Below, one piece after another: positions 1 to 7,470 of a stretch of 64,000 nucleotides of DNA. Every line of letters starts with the position of its first letter. Within the stretch, counting starts at the first letter, position 1. Below the pieces are notes generated by a model, which saw nothing but the letters and a program-made list of their open reading frames with translations, was not told the DNA's origin and did not search any database. Made by a program: the position numbers and the translations under genes. Source of the stretch: Methyloterricola oryzae (lineage in GTDB: Bacteria > Pseudomonadota > Gammaproteobacteria > Methylococcales > Methylococcaceae); assembly GCF_000934725.1 (NCBI RefSeq), contig NZ_JYNS01000005.1, forward strand, positions 1-64,000, written 5' to 3'.

Positions 1-258
1 GTCCCCCTGGACAATAACTGGTTGGAGAACCGCATCCGCCCGGTGGCCTTGGGGCGCCGCAATTGGCTATTCGCCGGAAGTCTGCGTGCCGGTCAGCGCG
101 CGGCTGCCATCATGAGCCTGATCCAGTCGGCGAAACTCAATGGTCACGACCCCTACGTCTATTTGAAAGACGTGCTCACGCGACTTCCGACGCAACCCGC
201 CCATCGGATTCATGAACTTCTGCCGCATCGCTGGCAGCTTGAAACCACTCCCGCTTAG
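1..258 (+). pseudogene. tnpC: IS66 family transposase TnpC, C-terminal part (cut by window edge)
   Basis: This is the last 85 codons of an IS66-type DDE transposase, read from the first base of the window. The residues NNWLENRIRPVALGRRNWLF followed by a GxxRAA segment are the typical C-terminal signature around the catalytic glutamate of this family. The rest of the gene lies to the left, so it cannot be judged intact or broken. A terminal inverted repeat follows about 50 bases after the stop. A second, badly damaged IS66 copy lies at 18471-20180 and lacks exactly this C-terminal part, but the two are 18 kb apart. Confidence 0.8.
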
Positions 259-294
259 TTCCTCCAAGCGCGATCCGATTCCGGATTGCGTCAA

Positions 295-316
295 CATGGG
301 ATCGCCACGCGCTTAC
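295..316 (-). repeat. Right terminal inverted repeat of the IS66 element
   Basis: The plus strand ends in GCGCTTAC at 309-316. Read on the minus strand this begins GTAAGCGC, the usual tip of IS66 family elements. It lies 58 bases after the tnpC stop, a normal distance. The outer edge is therefore placed at 316. The matching left end is outside the window. Confidence 0.55.
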
Positions 317-394
317 CCCTTGCGGGCGCGATGAATAGAACAGAAACGTCACTTAAGCCGCTGTCCAATATTCCTGAGCCCTTTCTTATCGGAC

Positions 395-426
395 AAAAAA
401 AGGCCTTGAGTGTTAGTCAAGGCCTT
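395..426 (-). terminator. Rho-independent terminator of tRNA-Met
   Basis: A perfect 10-bp stem (400-409 with 417-426) with a 7-base loop is followed on the minus strand by seven U residues (A run at 395-401). It lies just past the 3' end of the tRNA read on the same strand, so it should end that transcript. Confidence 0.85.
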
Positions 427-434
427 GGTTTGAT

Positions 435-511
435 TGGTAGCAACGGGTGGGCTCGAACCACCGACACCAGCATTATGAATGCTGTGCTCTAACCGACTGA
501 GCTACGTTGCC
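435..511 (-). tRNA. tRNA-Met (anticodon CAT), elongator type
   Basis: On the minus strand this 77-base segment folds as a complete cloverleaf. The acceptor stem is GGCAACG with CGTTGCT, the D arm is typical, the anticodon stem CAGCA/TGCTG encloses the loop TTCATAA, and the T arm contains GGTTCGAGCC. The CCA end is encoded. The G1-U72 wobble pair and the D arm resemble elongator rather than initiator tRNA-Met. Confidence 0.95.
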
Positions 512-519
512 ATAAGATA

Positions 520-548
520 ATTATCAAAAAAATTAGGACGCTAGTCAA
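520..548 (-). promoter_or_regulatory. Sigma-70 promoter of tRNA-Met
   Basis: On the minus strand TTGACT (543-548) is followed by a 17-base spacer and GATAAT (520-525). Transcription would start near 513, two bases before the mature tRNA 5' end. The boxes match the sigma-70 consensus at 5 of 6 positions each. Confidence 0.75.
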
Positions 549-655
549 TAGCTAGTGTCTGAGACACCCCCGCCTAACAACAGCGGTGCCGAACGGAAGT
601 TAATATTTGGCGGGGCCGTCGATTGGCGTATCACGCCACAGGCGCTCACCTCCAT

Positions 656-1090
656 TCAGGCTCTCATCCCGTTCTGAAGGTCGATGAAATCCTGCATGCC
701 TAGGGTGGTGACAGTGTGGAGATCGTCGTCCAATATTTCGTAGAACACTCCATCACCACCACGGATACTAAATAGCACGATTGCATCGGTATCCCCGCCA
801 CCTTCGCGGTGAGGTTCATCACTGGCGGGACTAACGGTGTAGCTGCCCACTGGGCGAATCTCCTTAAGCTTGCCGTCGGCATGGTAGAGGCGGTGCTCGC
901 CCTGGATCACAAGAGTCTTGTTCAACACTCTATGTCGGTGAAGCACGATTTGCCGGTTAGCGGAGAACCTGAACAGCACATCCACGATGCCGTTTTCTAC
1001 GTCGATATCGAGGATGGCGTATTGTAAATGTTCAAAGCCGCCAAGGCTTCGCCAGGGAATGTTGCGATCGTCGAATAGATGGGTGTTCAT
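656..1090 (-). CDS. Cupin-like (ChrR-type) small protein
   Basis: This 144-residue protein has the look of a single cupin barrel. An early segment VLFRFSANRQIVLHRHRVLN carries clustered histidines of a possible metal site, followed by VIQGEHRLY, a glycine/proline turn, and a later SDEPHREGGG segment that resembles the second cupin motif. Similar proteins are usually annotated only as cupin or regulator. The ATG at 1090 is preceded by GGGAG at a good distance. It is divergent from the sensor kinase gene, so the two may share a control region. Substrate and role are unknown. Confidence 0.55.
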   Translation of the reverse strand: MNTHLFDDRNIPWRSLGGFEHLQYAILDIDVENGIVDVLFRFSANRQIVLHRHRVLNKTLVIQGEHRLYHADGKLKEIRPVGSYTVSPASDEPHREGGGDTDAIVLFSIRGGDGVFYEILDDDLHTVTTLGMQDFIDLQNGMRA

Positions 1091-2641
1091 CGTTGCTCCC
1101 TATCAGTCTTTTGGTTTTGGCACTATCAGTCAGCTGGAAAAGGGGAATCCGCTGTACGAGCCGTCCAAGACAATTTAGGGGCCGCCCGGCGCGACGTAAC
1201 CCGAATATTGCCTGCAGAAGTCGGGCAATTTGCCCGCCGTGCTTGTGGCAACATAAATCACTATGAGTCGGCTTGTGCCCATCACGAGAGCCCCACGAAT
1301 CTGCAATTGCACCTACTGTTCCGCATCGTTGCCGCGGCTTTTTTGTGTCTTTTGCTCAGCGGCGGCCTTTTGCTTTACCGCAGTGACCGAGAGGCCAGAC
1401 AAGCAGTGCAGGATGCCGTGGACCAAATTAGCCAACGCCTGGAACTGCAACTTCTCAAGTTGAGCACCGGTATCGGTAACAGCAATCCCTTCCCAGACTT
1501 CGAGTTTTGGCAGCCGCAGTCAGCGGGAACTTGCGTCGAATTTTCCCCGGCTGGCGCTGGCACCCCGCGGCAGTTGTGCAGTAACGTGGATCCGTTCGCT
1601 CCGGCGCCGCCATGGTTCGAGCGGCTCTATCAGGTTTTCTTCACGCCAGCCGTGCCAGTCGCCAGAGCTTTGGTCTATCACCGGCACAACTATGGAACGC
1701 TGACCCTCAGGCCTAGCGCGCGCTGGCAGTTGGCCGCAACCTGGGCGCAATTGCGTGCACTGATGGAGCTGTCCGGGGTTACGGTGTTGTCGGTGTGCTT
1801 GTTGGTCGTTGTCAGCATCCGACGGGCCTTGCATCCCGCAGGGGTGATTGTTGCCGGGTTGCGAGCCATTCAGCAGGGCGATCTTGACCAGCGCCTGCCA
1901 ATCTTCAGACTCCATGAGTGGCGTAACATTGCCCAGGCGTTTAATCAGTTGACCGCCGGCCAGCAGCGACTTTTGAACGAGCGGCAGGCGCTTGCGGTCC
2001 GGCTCATGGGGTTGCAAGAGGAGGAGCGCGCAGGACTTGCCCGGGAACTGCACGACGAATTTGGACAGAGCCTCGCCGCCATCAACGCCTTAGCGCTCGC
2101 CATCAGTCAGGGGGCAGGCAGCCGGTGCCCCGACGTCGCTGCCGACGCTGGACGGATTCGCACCATAAGCCAGCACATGTTGGCAAACATTCGCGACTTG
2201 CTGCGTCGGCTTCGGCCGGCGGAGCTTGACGAAACGGGTCTTGAATCCAGCCTCAGGAGTCTGATCGCCGGTTGGCGAAGGCAACGCCAAGCCACCACTG
2301 AATTTCACCTCGTCATCGCTGGAGACTGTGGTGGACTCCCGGAAGCCGTGTCCGTTGCATTGTTCCGTGTGACTCAGGAGTGTCTGACCAATGTGGCCAA
2401 GCACGCTTCTGCCACCCGCGTAGCTGTCGAGCTCGAAGTCAGTGCAAGCGATGTACGCCTAAAAATTGAGGATGACGGACGCGCGGTTGAGGTTCCCAAG
2501 AGTTCCGGCATCGGCTTGCTAGGCATGCGCGAGCGGGTGACACCGTTGCACGGGCGCATGAATCTGGCTATTGGACAGCCCCATGGCCTTGTCGTTGACG
2601 TCTGGCTTCCACTTACGGCCGATCGTGGGCCAACATCATGA
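1079..2641 (+). CDS. NarX/MoxY-like sensor histidine kinase
   Basis: This is a membrane sensor kinase of the HisKA_3 class. A first membrane segment (LLFRIVAAAFLCLLLSGGLL) is followed by a periplasmic part of about 120 residues, a second membrane segment (VTVLSVCLLVVVSI), a HAMP linker and the phospho-acceptor motif EERAGLARELHDEFGQ, with the histidine at codon 325 of the long frame. An ATPase domain with ECLTNVAKHA and GIGLLGMRER completes it. Architecture and partner recall MoxY of methylotrophs, but the signal is unknown. The start is uncertain: the only upstream ATG (1079) overlaps the divergent cupin gene, and TTG at 1208 or 1307 would fit the first membrane segment better. Its stop overlaps the next start by four bases. 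Confidence 0.8.
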   Translation: MGVHRCSLSVFWFWHYQSAGKGESAVRAVQDNLGAARRDVTRILPAEVGQFARRACGNINHYESACAHHESPTNLQLHLLFRIVAAAFLCLLLSGGLLLYRSDREARQAVQDAVDQISQRLELQLLKLSTGIGNSNPFPDFEFWQPQSAGTCVEFSPAGAGTPRQLCSNVDPFAPAPPWFERLYQVFFTPAVPVARALVYHRHNYGTLTLRPSARWQLAATWAQLRALMELSGVTVLSVCLLVVVSIRRALHPAGVIVAGLRAIQQGDLDQRLPIFRLHEWRNIAQAFNQLTAGQQRLLNERQALAVRLMGLQEEERAGLARELHDEFGQSLAAINALALAISQGAGSRCPDVAADAGRIRTISQHMLANIRDLLRRLRPAELDETGLESSLRSLIAGWRRQRQATTEFHLVIAGDCGGLPEAVSVALFRVTQECLTNVAKHASATRVAVELEVSASDVRLKIEDDGRAVEVPKSSGIGLLGMRERVTPLHGRMNLAIGQPHGLVVDVWLPLTADRGPTS

Positions 2642-3324
2642 ACCAGAATGGAACCATCAAGCTTCTGCTGGTTGACGATCACGCTATTGTCCGAGAAGGC
2701 TACCGGGCGCTGCTGGGCAGGCAGCCGGGCCTTGCAGTGATCGCGGAGGCGGAAAGCAGCGCGCAGGCTTACGAGCAGTTCAAGCTGTGTGAGCCCGATG
2801 TGGTGATTACCGACATCACAATGGCCGGTAGTAGCGGTCTTGAACTGATCGGTCGCATCCGTGCGCGGTGTCGCGATGCAAAAGTGCTGGTATTCAGCAT
2901 GCATCAGAACCCGGGTTTTGCCAGGCAGGCTCTGCGCGCCGGGGCTTTAGGCTATGTTAGCAAAAGCAGTCCACCGGAGGAACTGCTGCGAGCTGTGTTT
3001 GAGGTGCATGGAGGACGGCATATCCTCAGCGCCGACATTGCCCAGGTCTTGGCTTTGGAAAAATTGGGCGCCGAGCACCGCGCGCTGGAGTCCCTGACAG
3101 CGCGCGAGTTCGAGATTCTGCGCCTGCTCCTGAATGGTGAGCCGGTCGAACGCATCGCCGGCTACCTCAATATCAGTCCCAAGACCGTTGCTAACTGTCA
3201 CTACCTGATCAAACGCAAGTTGGGGGTTGCCAGCGACATCGATCTGATACGCCTGGCTATACGCCTCGACGTGCTGGACCTGCTGCACTTGACGGCGGAA
3301 AGTGAACCGAGCAACCAGCGGTAG
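2638..3324 (+). CDS. LuxR/NarL family response regulator
   Basis: This 228-residue protein has a receiver domain (LLLVDDHAIVREGYRALL, phospho-acceptor Asp near residue 59 in VVITDITMAG, switch lysine in GYVSKSS) and a C-terminal helix-turn-helix (LTAREFEILRLLLNGEPVERIAGYLNISPKTV). It starts inside the stop of the kinase gene (ATGA overlap), so the two form a translationally coupled two-component pair. By analogy with MoxX/NarL it probably binds DNA when phosphorylated. The target genes cannot be read from this sequence. Confidence 0.88.
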   Translation: MNQNGTIKLLLVDDHAIVREGYRALLGRQPGLAVIAEAESSAQAYEQFKLCEPDVVITDITMAGSSGLELIGRIRARCRDAKVLVFSMHQNPGFARQALRAGALGYVSKSSPPEELLRAVFEVHGGRHILSADIAQVLALEKLGAEHRALESLTAREFEILRLLLNGEPVERIAGYLNISPKTVANCHYLIKRKLGVASDIDLIRLAIRLDVLDLLHLTAESEPSNQR

Positions 3325-3551
3325 CGGCAGTGGACAGCCTGGGATCTCGGGAGTGATTTCCCGCTTTCGTGTTTGACCGTGGTGTGTGCATGCGGCCCAG
3401 ACTGAAATGGCAACCGATTTCTAGCTTCGGTACTAGACTTTCCAGCCGGGGCGCGATTCGCGGCTCGGACAAGGCGGGCCGCAGCGACAACTATATTGAT
3501 CCATTCCACCCGCCCGCGCTGCGAGGGCGTGTTCAACTGCAGAGGTATTCT

Positions 3552-4607
3552 TTGGGCTTCAGTTCCTTTTGGCGCAGGCTGTTCGGGAAGAAGGCACCTC
3601 GGCCCCCAACCGCGCAGTTGCAGCACGAACCGACACCCGTTGTCATTCAGTCCCCGCAAAGCGATCCAGACTACGTGGGGATGGACCGTCATGCCCTCGC
3701 TAACAGCTTCAACGAACTTTTGCTGGAAAGCGGACCTGGATCGGAAGGGCTGATCCTCAACGACGCTGAGCACTACATTGTCGAGCGTATTGAGAAACTG
3801 CTTTCGGGCAGCATTCCTGATTCCATGATTCCCAAACTTCCAGAGGTAGCAGCCAGCCTGTTCCGCGATTTATCCGATCCCGATGTGCACCAGGACCGCA
3901 TCCTGTCTCATTTAAGGCGCGATCCGGCCATGGTTTCGGAGGTTTTGCGGCTTGCAAACAGTCCGATTTACCGGGTTACAGAAGAACCCCTGGAGAACCT
4001 GGAGCGGGCGGTCGTACTGCTGGGGCTGCAGAATCTAAAATCGCTGGTTAGCTCGGTGTTGATGAAGCCAGTCATGGAGATACGTCCCATCTATTTCCGG
4101 ATGTTCGGCCAACATTTGTGGCAACACTCGCTGGACTGCGCGCAAGCTTGCCAAAACTTGGACCTCGTCAGACGCCGCGCTGACCCGTTCAATAGTTACT
4201 TGGTCGGACTGATGCACGATGTCGGCAAGCTGGTGATCTTTCGCTTGCTAGTGGATTCATTCCGCGAGGTGGCGCCCAGCATCCAACCCAGGGGTGAGTT
4301 TTTCTCCCAGGTTGTTCGCGAGAGGTCTGCCCGATTGTCACTAAGTATGGTGGAACAGTGGTCGCTGCCGCCCTATCTCCGATTGGCGTTAGAAGAGCAG
4401 CAGGAAAGCTGGCTTAGCCAAAATCTCAGCGTATACGGACACTGTCTGCAGCAAGCCAATATGCTGGCCGAATTCAAACATATTGTGGAGAGCCGCGCAG
4501 GCGGTTCTGAAAGTCTCACAGACCTGGCAGCCCGTTTTCGCATCCCCGTCGATCTGTACTATCAGGTATTCCCGCAGAGCTGTCTTGGTCAAGGGAAAGA
4601 TCGATAG
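3552..4607 (+). CDS. HDOD domain signalling protein
   Basis: This protein of about 351 residues contains an HDOD domain, a variant of the HD phosphohydrolase fold used in signalling and c-di-GMP-linked pathways. Visible landmarks are IPKLPEVAASLFRDLSDPD, LRRDPAMVSEVLRLANSPIY, LLGLQNLKSLV, HSLDCAQACQ and VGLMHDVGKLVIFRLL. The frame is open from 3369, but the TTG at 3552 with AGAGGT five bases upstream gives the expected start (LGFSSFWRRLFGKK). It follows the two-component pair on the same strand, so it may share its transcript. The enzymatic status and partner are unknown. Confidence 0.8.
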   Translation: MGFSSFWRRLFGKKAPRPPTAQLQHEPTPVVIQSPQSDPDYVGMDRHALANSFNELLLESGPGSEGLILNDAEHYIVERIEKLLSGSIPDSMIPKLPEVAASLFRDLSDPDVHQDRILSHLRRDPAMVSEVLRLANSPIYRVTEEPLENLERAVVLLGLQNLKSLVSSVLMKPVMEIRPIYFRMFGQHLWQHSLDCAQACQNLDLVRRRADPFNSYLVGLMHDVGKLVIFRLLVDSFREVAPSIQPRGEFFSQVVRERSARLSLSMVEQWSLPPYLRLALEEQQESWLSQNLSVYGHCLQQANMLAEFKHIVESRAGGSESLTDLAARFRIPVDLYYQVFPQSCLGQGKDR

Positions 4608-4747
4608 ATGTTGGTTTCCTCGATCCGCTAATGAGCGGAGACCTTCCGCGTTTATCTCAGCACGATGCCGATTGCTCCTGGATCATGGGACACTCTGCAA
4701 ATAGGCAGATGGTCATCCGCAGAGTTAACAGGCAACACCACCGGACT

Positions 4748-5644
4748 TTACGGAGTGACCTCCTCTTTCTTGCTTCCCAGCAATAACTCGCGGACTAAGG
4801 CGTTGGGAAAGCGACGTGACGGGGTGATCGCATAAAAGCGCTCCTTTAACCCTGGGATGCGGCATCGTTCAACCAGCATCCCGCTCTCAAGCTCGTCCTG
4901 AACGACCACGGGTGGCACCAAGGCCAGGTTGCCGCTCTCCCGGCACAACAGGCGCAACATGGCCATATCATCGACCTCCGCCAACACCCGTGGCCGGATA
5001 CCGGCCTGCTCGAGGATGAAGTCGAAGGCGGCCCTGATCTCACTTTCCACGCTGGGCAGCAACAAGGAGGCCCAGCGCAAATCCTCCGGAAACTGGAACG
5101 GCTCAGCGTCTGGGCTGGGCTTCCCGATCAAACTGACCGGTTGCTCATCCAGCAGGTGAGAATGCCAGTTGATTTCGGCATCCCGCGGAACGGGCCGGTT
5201 GGACAAGACCAAATCCAGCGTGTGTGTGTGCATCTGCGCCAGCAGGTCGCGTAGGCTCCCCGACCTCAGCACCAACTCGATCTGAGCCTGGCCCAGGAGT
5301 GGCTTGAGCATCTGCAATTGAAAGTTGCGGGACAGCGTCGCAACGGCACCGATCCGAAGCACTTGCTGCGCACCGACCGGGCGGTTGTGCATCAGACTGA
5401 ACAGTTCATCCCCGGTCCTGAATATCGCGTTGGCATAGTCCAGCGCGATCCTTCCCGCCTCGGTCAGCACCAATCGCTTGCCATCACGCTCGAACAGCGC
5501 CTGACCCAGGGACTCCTCGAGTTTGCGCAATTGAATGCTTAGCGCGGACTGCGATACGTGCAAGCGCTCGGCGGCCCGCGTCAGGTTTGATTCGGTTGCG
5601 ATCACCCAGAAGTAGCGGAGGTGGTGGTAATTGAGTGCCGCCAT
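4748..5644 (-). CDS. LysR family transcriptional regulator, divergent from the dab operon
   Basis: This 298-residue LysR-type regulator has an N-terminal winged helix (LNYHHLRYFWVIATESNLTRAAERLHVSQSALS, residues 4-36) and a C-terminal effector domain. The N-terminus resembles the NhaR/CbbR branch. It is transcribed away from the DAB carbon pump operon across a 200-base AT-rich gap that contains a TNA-N7-TNA element. LysR regulators commonly control a divergent neighbour, so regulation of dabB-dabA-cysD-cysN in response to inorganic carbon supply is the natural inference. The inducer is not known. Confidence 0.85.
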   Translation of the reverse strand: MAALNYHHLRYFWVIATESNLTRAAERLHVSQSALSIQLRKLEESLGQALFERDGKRLVLTEAGRIALDYANAIFRTGDELFSLMHNRPVGAQQVLRIGAVATLSRNFQLQMLKPLLGQAQIELVLRSGSLRDLLAQMHTHTLDLVLSNRPVPRDAEINWHSHLLDEQPVSLIGKPSPDAEPFQFPEDLRWASLLLPSVESEIRAAFDFILEQAGIRPRVLAEVDDMAMLRLLCRESGNLALVPPVVVQDELESGMLVERCRIPGLKERFYAITPSRRFPNALVRELLLGSKKEEVTP

Positions 5645-5746
5645 ACATTAACAGAATAGAACGATTGATTTAAAAACTTATATTGGATGAAACAAAGTCG
5701 GATTGCTAGCATTCTCGCGTGACTCAACGAATGGGAGGCTGCCACG
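5645..5746. promoter_or_regulatory. Intergenic control region between lysR and the dab operon
   Basis: This stretch is much richer in A and T than its surroundings. TTA-N7-TGA at 5678-5690 fits the TNA-N7/8-TNA form of CbbR-type boxes. A possible promoter is TTGGAT (5683-5688), an 18-base spacer and TAGCAT (5707-5712), so the box would overlap the -35 element. Both calls are by eye and the motif is short. Confidence 0.35.
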
Positions 5747-5863
5747 ATGAAACGAGCAACACTGACGTTTGTCCAGCGTGAAATCTGCGAGCGGCAGGCT
5801 ATTCGGGGCCATGGTGCTCTCAGGCATCCACTATGCCAGGAGGTGGTGCCATGGATACGCTGA
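5747..5863 (+). CDS. Small ORF of 38 codons overlapping the dabB start
   Basis: An ATG at 5747 has GGGAGG ten bases upstream. It opens 38 codons (starting MKRATLTFVQREICERQ) that end with TGA at 5861-5863, twelve bases inside dabB and in another frame. The peptide is basic and has no membrane segment. It could be a leader peptide that couples translation to dabB, a real microprotein, or chance. The good ribosome binding site and the overlap are the only support. Confidence 0.35.
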   Translation: MKRATLTFVQREICERQAIRGHGALRHPLCQEVVPWIR

Positions 5864-7458
5864 TCGTCTCTTTGGTAATGCTTGGCCCCGGTCTGCTCAT
5901 ACTGACCGGACTGCCGCCGTCCAACTGGGCGGACCGCCATCCACGCTTCATGGAGAAGGCCAGCAGCGTTGTCGCCAAGACCGCACTGCTGGGGGCCGTA
6001 ACGGGAAGCCTGCTTTACGCGGCCAGTTCCGAGGGCCCCATCGAGTTGGGCTGGGGGCCGATGGATCTTCATTTCGACGCGCTGACGGCGATCATGTTGC
6101 CCTTGGTCGGACTGATCGGAGCCGTGGTCGTCCGCTACTCGCGTAACTATCTCCGCGGGGACCCAGGCCAAGGTCATTTCTTCAAGTGGATGACGTTGAC
6201 CTTGGGCGCCGTGCTGGCGCTCATCGTGTCCGGAAATCTGCTCCTGCTGGCCGCCGCGTGGATCTGCACCAGCCTCGCGCTTCATCAACTGCTGGTGTTC
6301 TATCCGGAACGCAAGGGCGCGCAAGTCGCCGCGCGCAAGAAGTTCCTGGTCAGCCGCGCGGGTGATGCGTGTTTGCTGGTAGCCATCATCTTAATCTACG
6401 ACCTGTTCGGTACGCTGCGCTTGAGCGAAATCTTTACCGACAGTGCCATCCTCGCCGAGATGTACAGCCCGGGTGAACTGTACCTGCATTTTCCGCAAAT
6501 ATCCTGGATGGGTGGCTGCCTCGTGGCGGCAGCCCTTCTGAAATCCGCGCAATTCCCGTTTCACAGCTGGCTGCCCGAGGTGATGGAAACGCCCACCCCG
6601 GTGTCGGCCATGATGCATGCCGGGGTCATCAATGCCGGAGGTTTTCTGGTGGTGCGGATGAGCCCGCTCCTCGCCTTGGCGCCAGACGTGCTGAGCGTGC
6701 TGGCGCTGGTTGGGGCCGTCACCGCCTTGTTCGGCTCCATGGCCATGCTGACGCAGACCAGCATCAAGCGCTCGCTCGCCTTCTCCACCATCGGTCAGAT
6801 GGGGTTCATGATGCTGCAGTGCGGGTTGGGCGCGTTTTCCTCCGCAACCCTTCACATCGTCGCCCACGCGCTCTATAAGGCCCACGCCTTCCTCTCCAGC
6901 GGCAGCATCGTGGATATGGCAAGGGCCGCCTGGACGCCTCCGGCCCAAGCTGCGCGTCATCCGGCCCATCTATGTCTTGCGCTGTTGGCCGCCGCCGGTA
7001 TGACCTACCTCGTGGCTGGCTGGTTCGGATTCACGCTGGAAAGTCATCACGGCATTCTCGTGCTGGGCTTCATCTTGATGGCGGCCTTGACTTATCTGAT
7101 GTGGAGCTCGATGCAGGGTAGCCCTGGCTGGGCCTTGCTGGGGCGGGGCGTTGCGCTGGCATTCGTGGCCTGTGTGGGCTACTTCGCCATGCAGGCGGCA
7201 TTCGTGGTGACCTTGGATCAGGTGCTGCCGGTCGAGCCGAGCGAGATCAGTCCTTTTGAGGCGGTGCTGATGGCCAGCGTCGTGCTGCTGTTCATGGGCG
7301 TTCTCTTGTTGCAGGTGCGCTTCCCCGGAGTCCACGGGGACCGTGCCTGGCAGGCCGCCTATGTGCACTTATACAACGGCTTCTATATCAGCACTCTGGC
7401 AAACCGCTGCATCCGCAAGCTGTGGCCGCTGACTCTTGATCGCCAGACTAAACAGTAA
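5851..7458 (+). CDS. dabB: DAB inorganic carbon pump, membrane subunit DabB
   Basis: This 535-residue protein is an NuoL/MrpA-type proton-translocating membrane protein with about a dozen hydrophobic helices. Typical antiporter landmarks include SAQFPFHSWLPEVMETPTPVSAMMHAGVINAGGFLVVR, FSTIGQMGFMMLQCGLGAF and HIVAHALYKAHAFLSSG. Beside a DUF2309 protein it is the DabB partner, believed to couple cation flow to CO2 hydration by DabA at the inner membrane. The ATG at 5851 has AGGAGGTG six bases upstream and is preferred over the in-frame ATG at 5833, which lies within that ribosome binding site region. dabA follows 12 bases later. Confidence 0.92.
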   Translation: MDTLIVSLVMLGPGLLILTGLPPSNWADRHPRFMEKASSVVAKTALLGAVTGSLLYAASSEGPIELGWGPMDLHFDALTAIMLPLVGLIGAVVVRYSRNYLRGDPGQGHFFKWMTLTLGAVLALIVSGNLLLLAAAWICTSLALHQLLVFYPERKGAQVAARKKFLVSRAGDACLLVAIILIYDLFGTLRLSEIFTDSAILAEMYSPGELYLHFPQISWMGGCLVAAALLKSAQFPFHSWLPEVMETPTPVSAMMHAGVINAGGFLVVRMSPLLALAPDVLSVLALVGAVTALFGSMAMLTQTSIKRSLAFSTIGQMGFMMLQCGLGAFSSATLHIVAHALYKAHAFLSSGSIVDMARAAWTPPAQAARHPAHLCLALLAAAGMTYLVAGWFGFTLESHHGILVLGFILMAALTYLMWSSMQGSPGWALLGRGVALAFVACVGYFAMQAAFVVTLDQVLPVEPSEISPFEAVLMASVVLLFMGVLLLQVRFPGVHGDRAWQAAYVHLYNGFYISTLANRCIRKLWPLTLDRQTKQ

Positions 7459-7470
7459 GGAGGGAAAGTC

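Noticed and set aside
5602-6324. Minus-strand frame of 240 codons overlapping dabB and lysR
   Set aside because: It covers the lysR-dab control region and dabB in antisense. The composition is that of a shadow frame.
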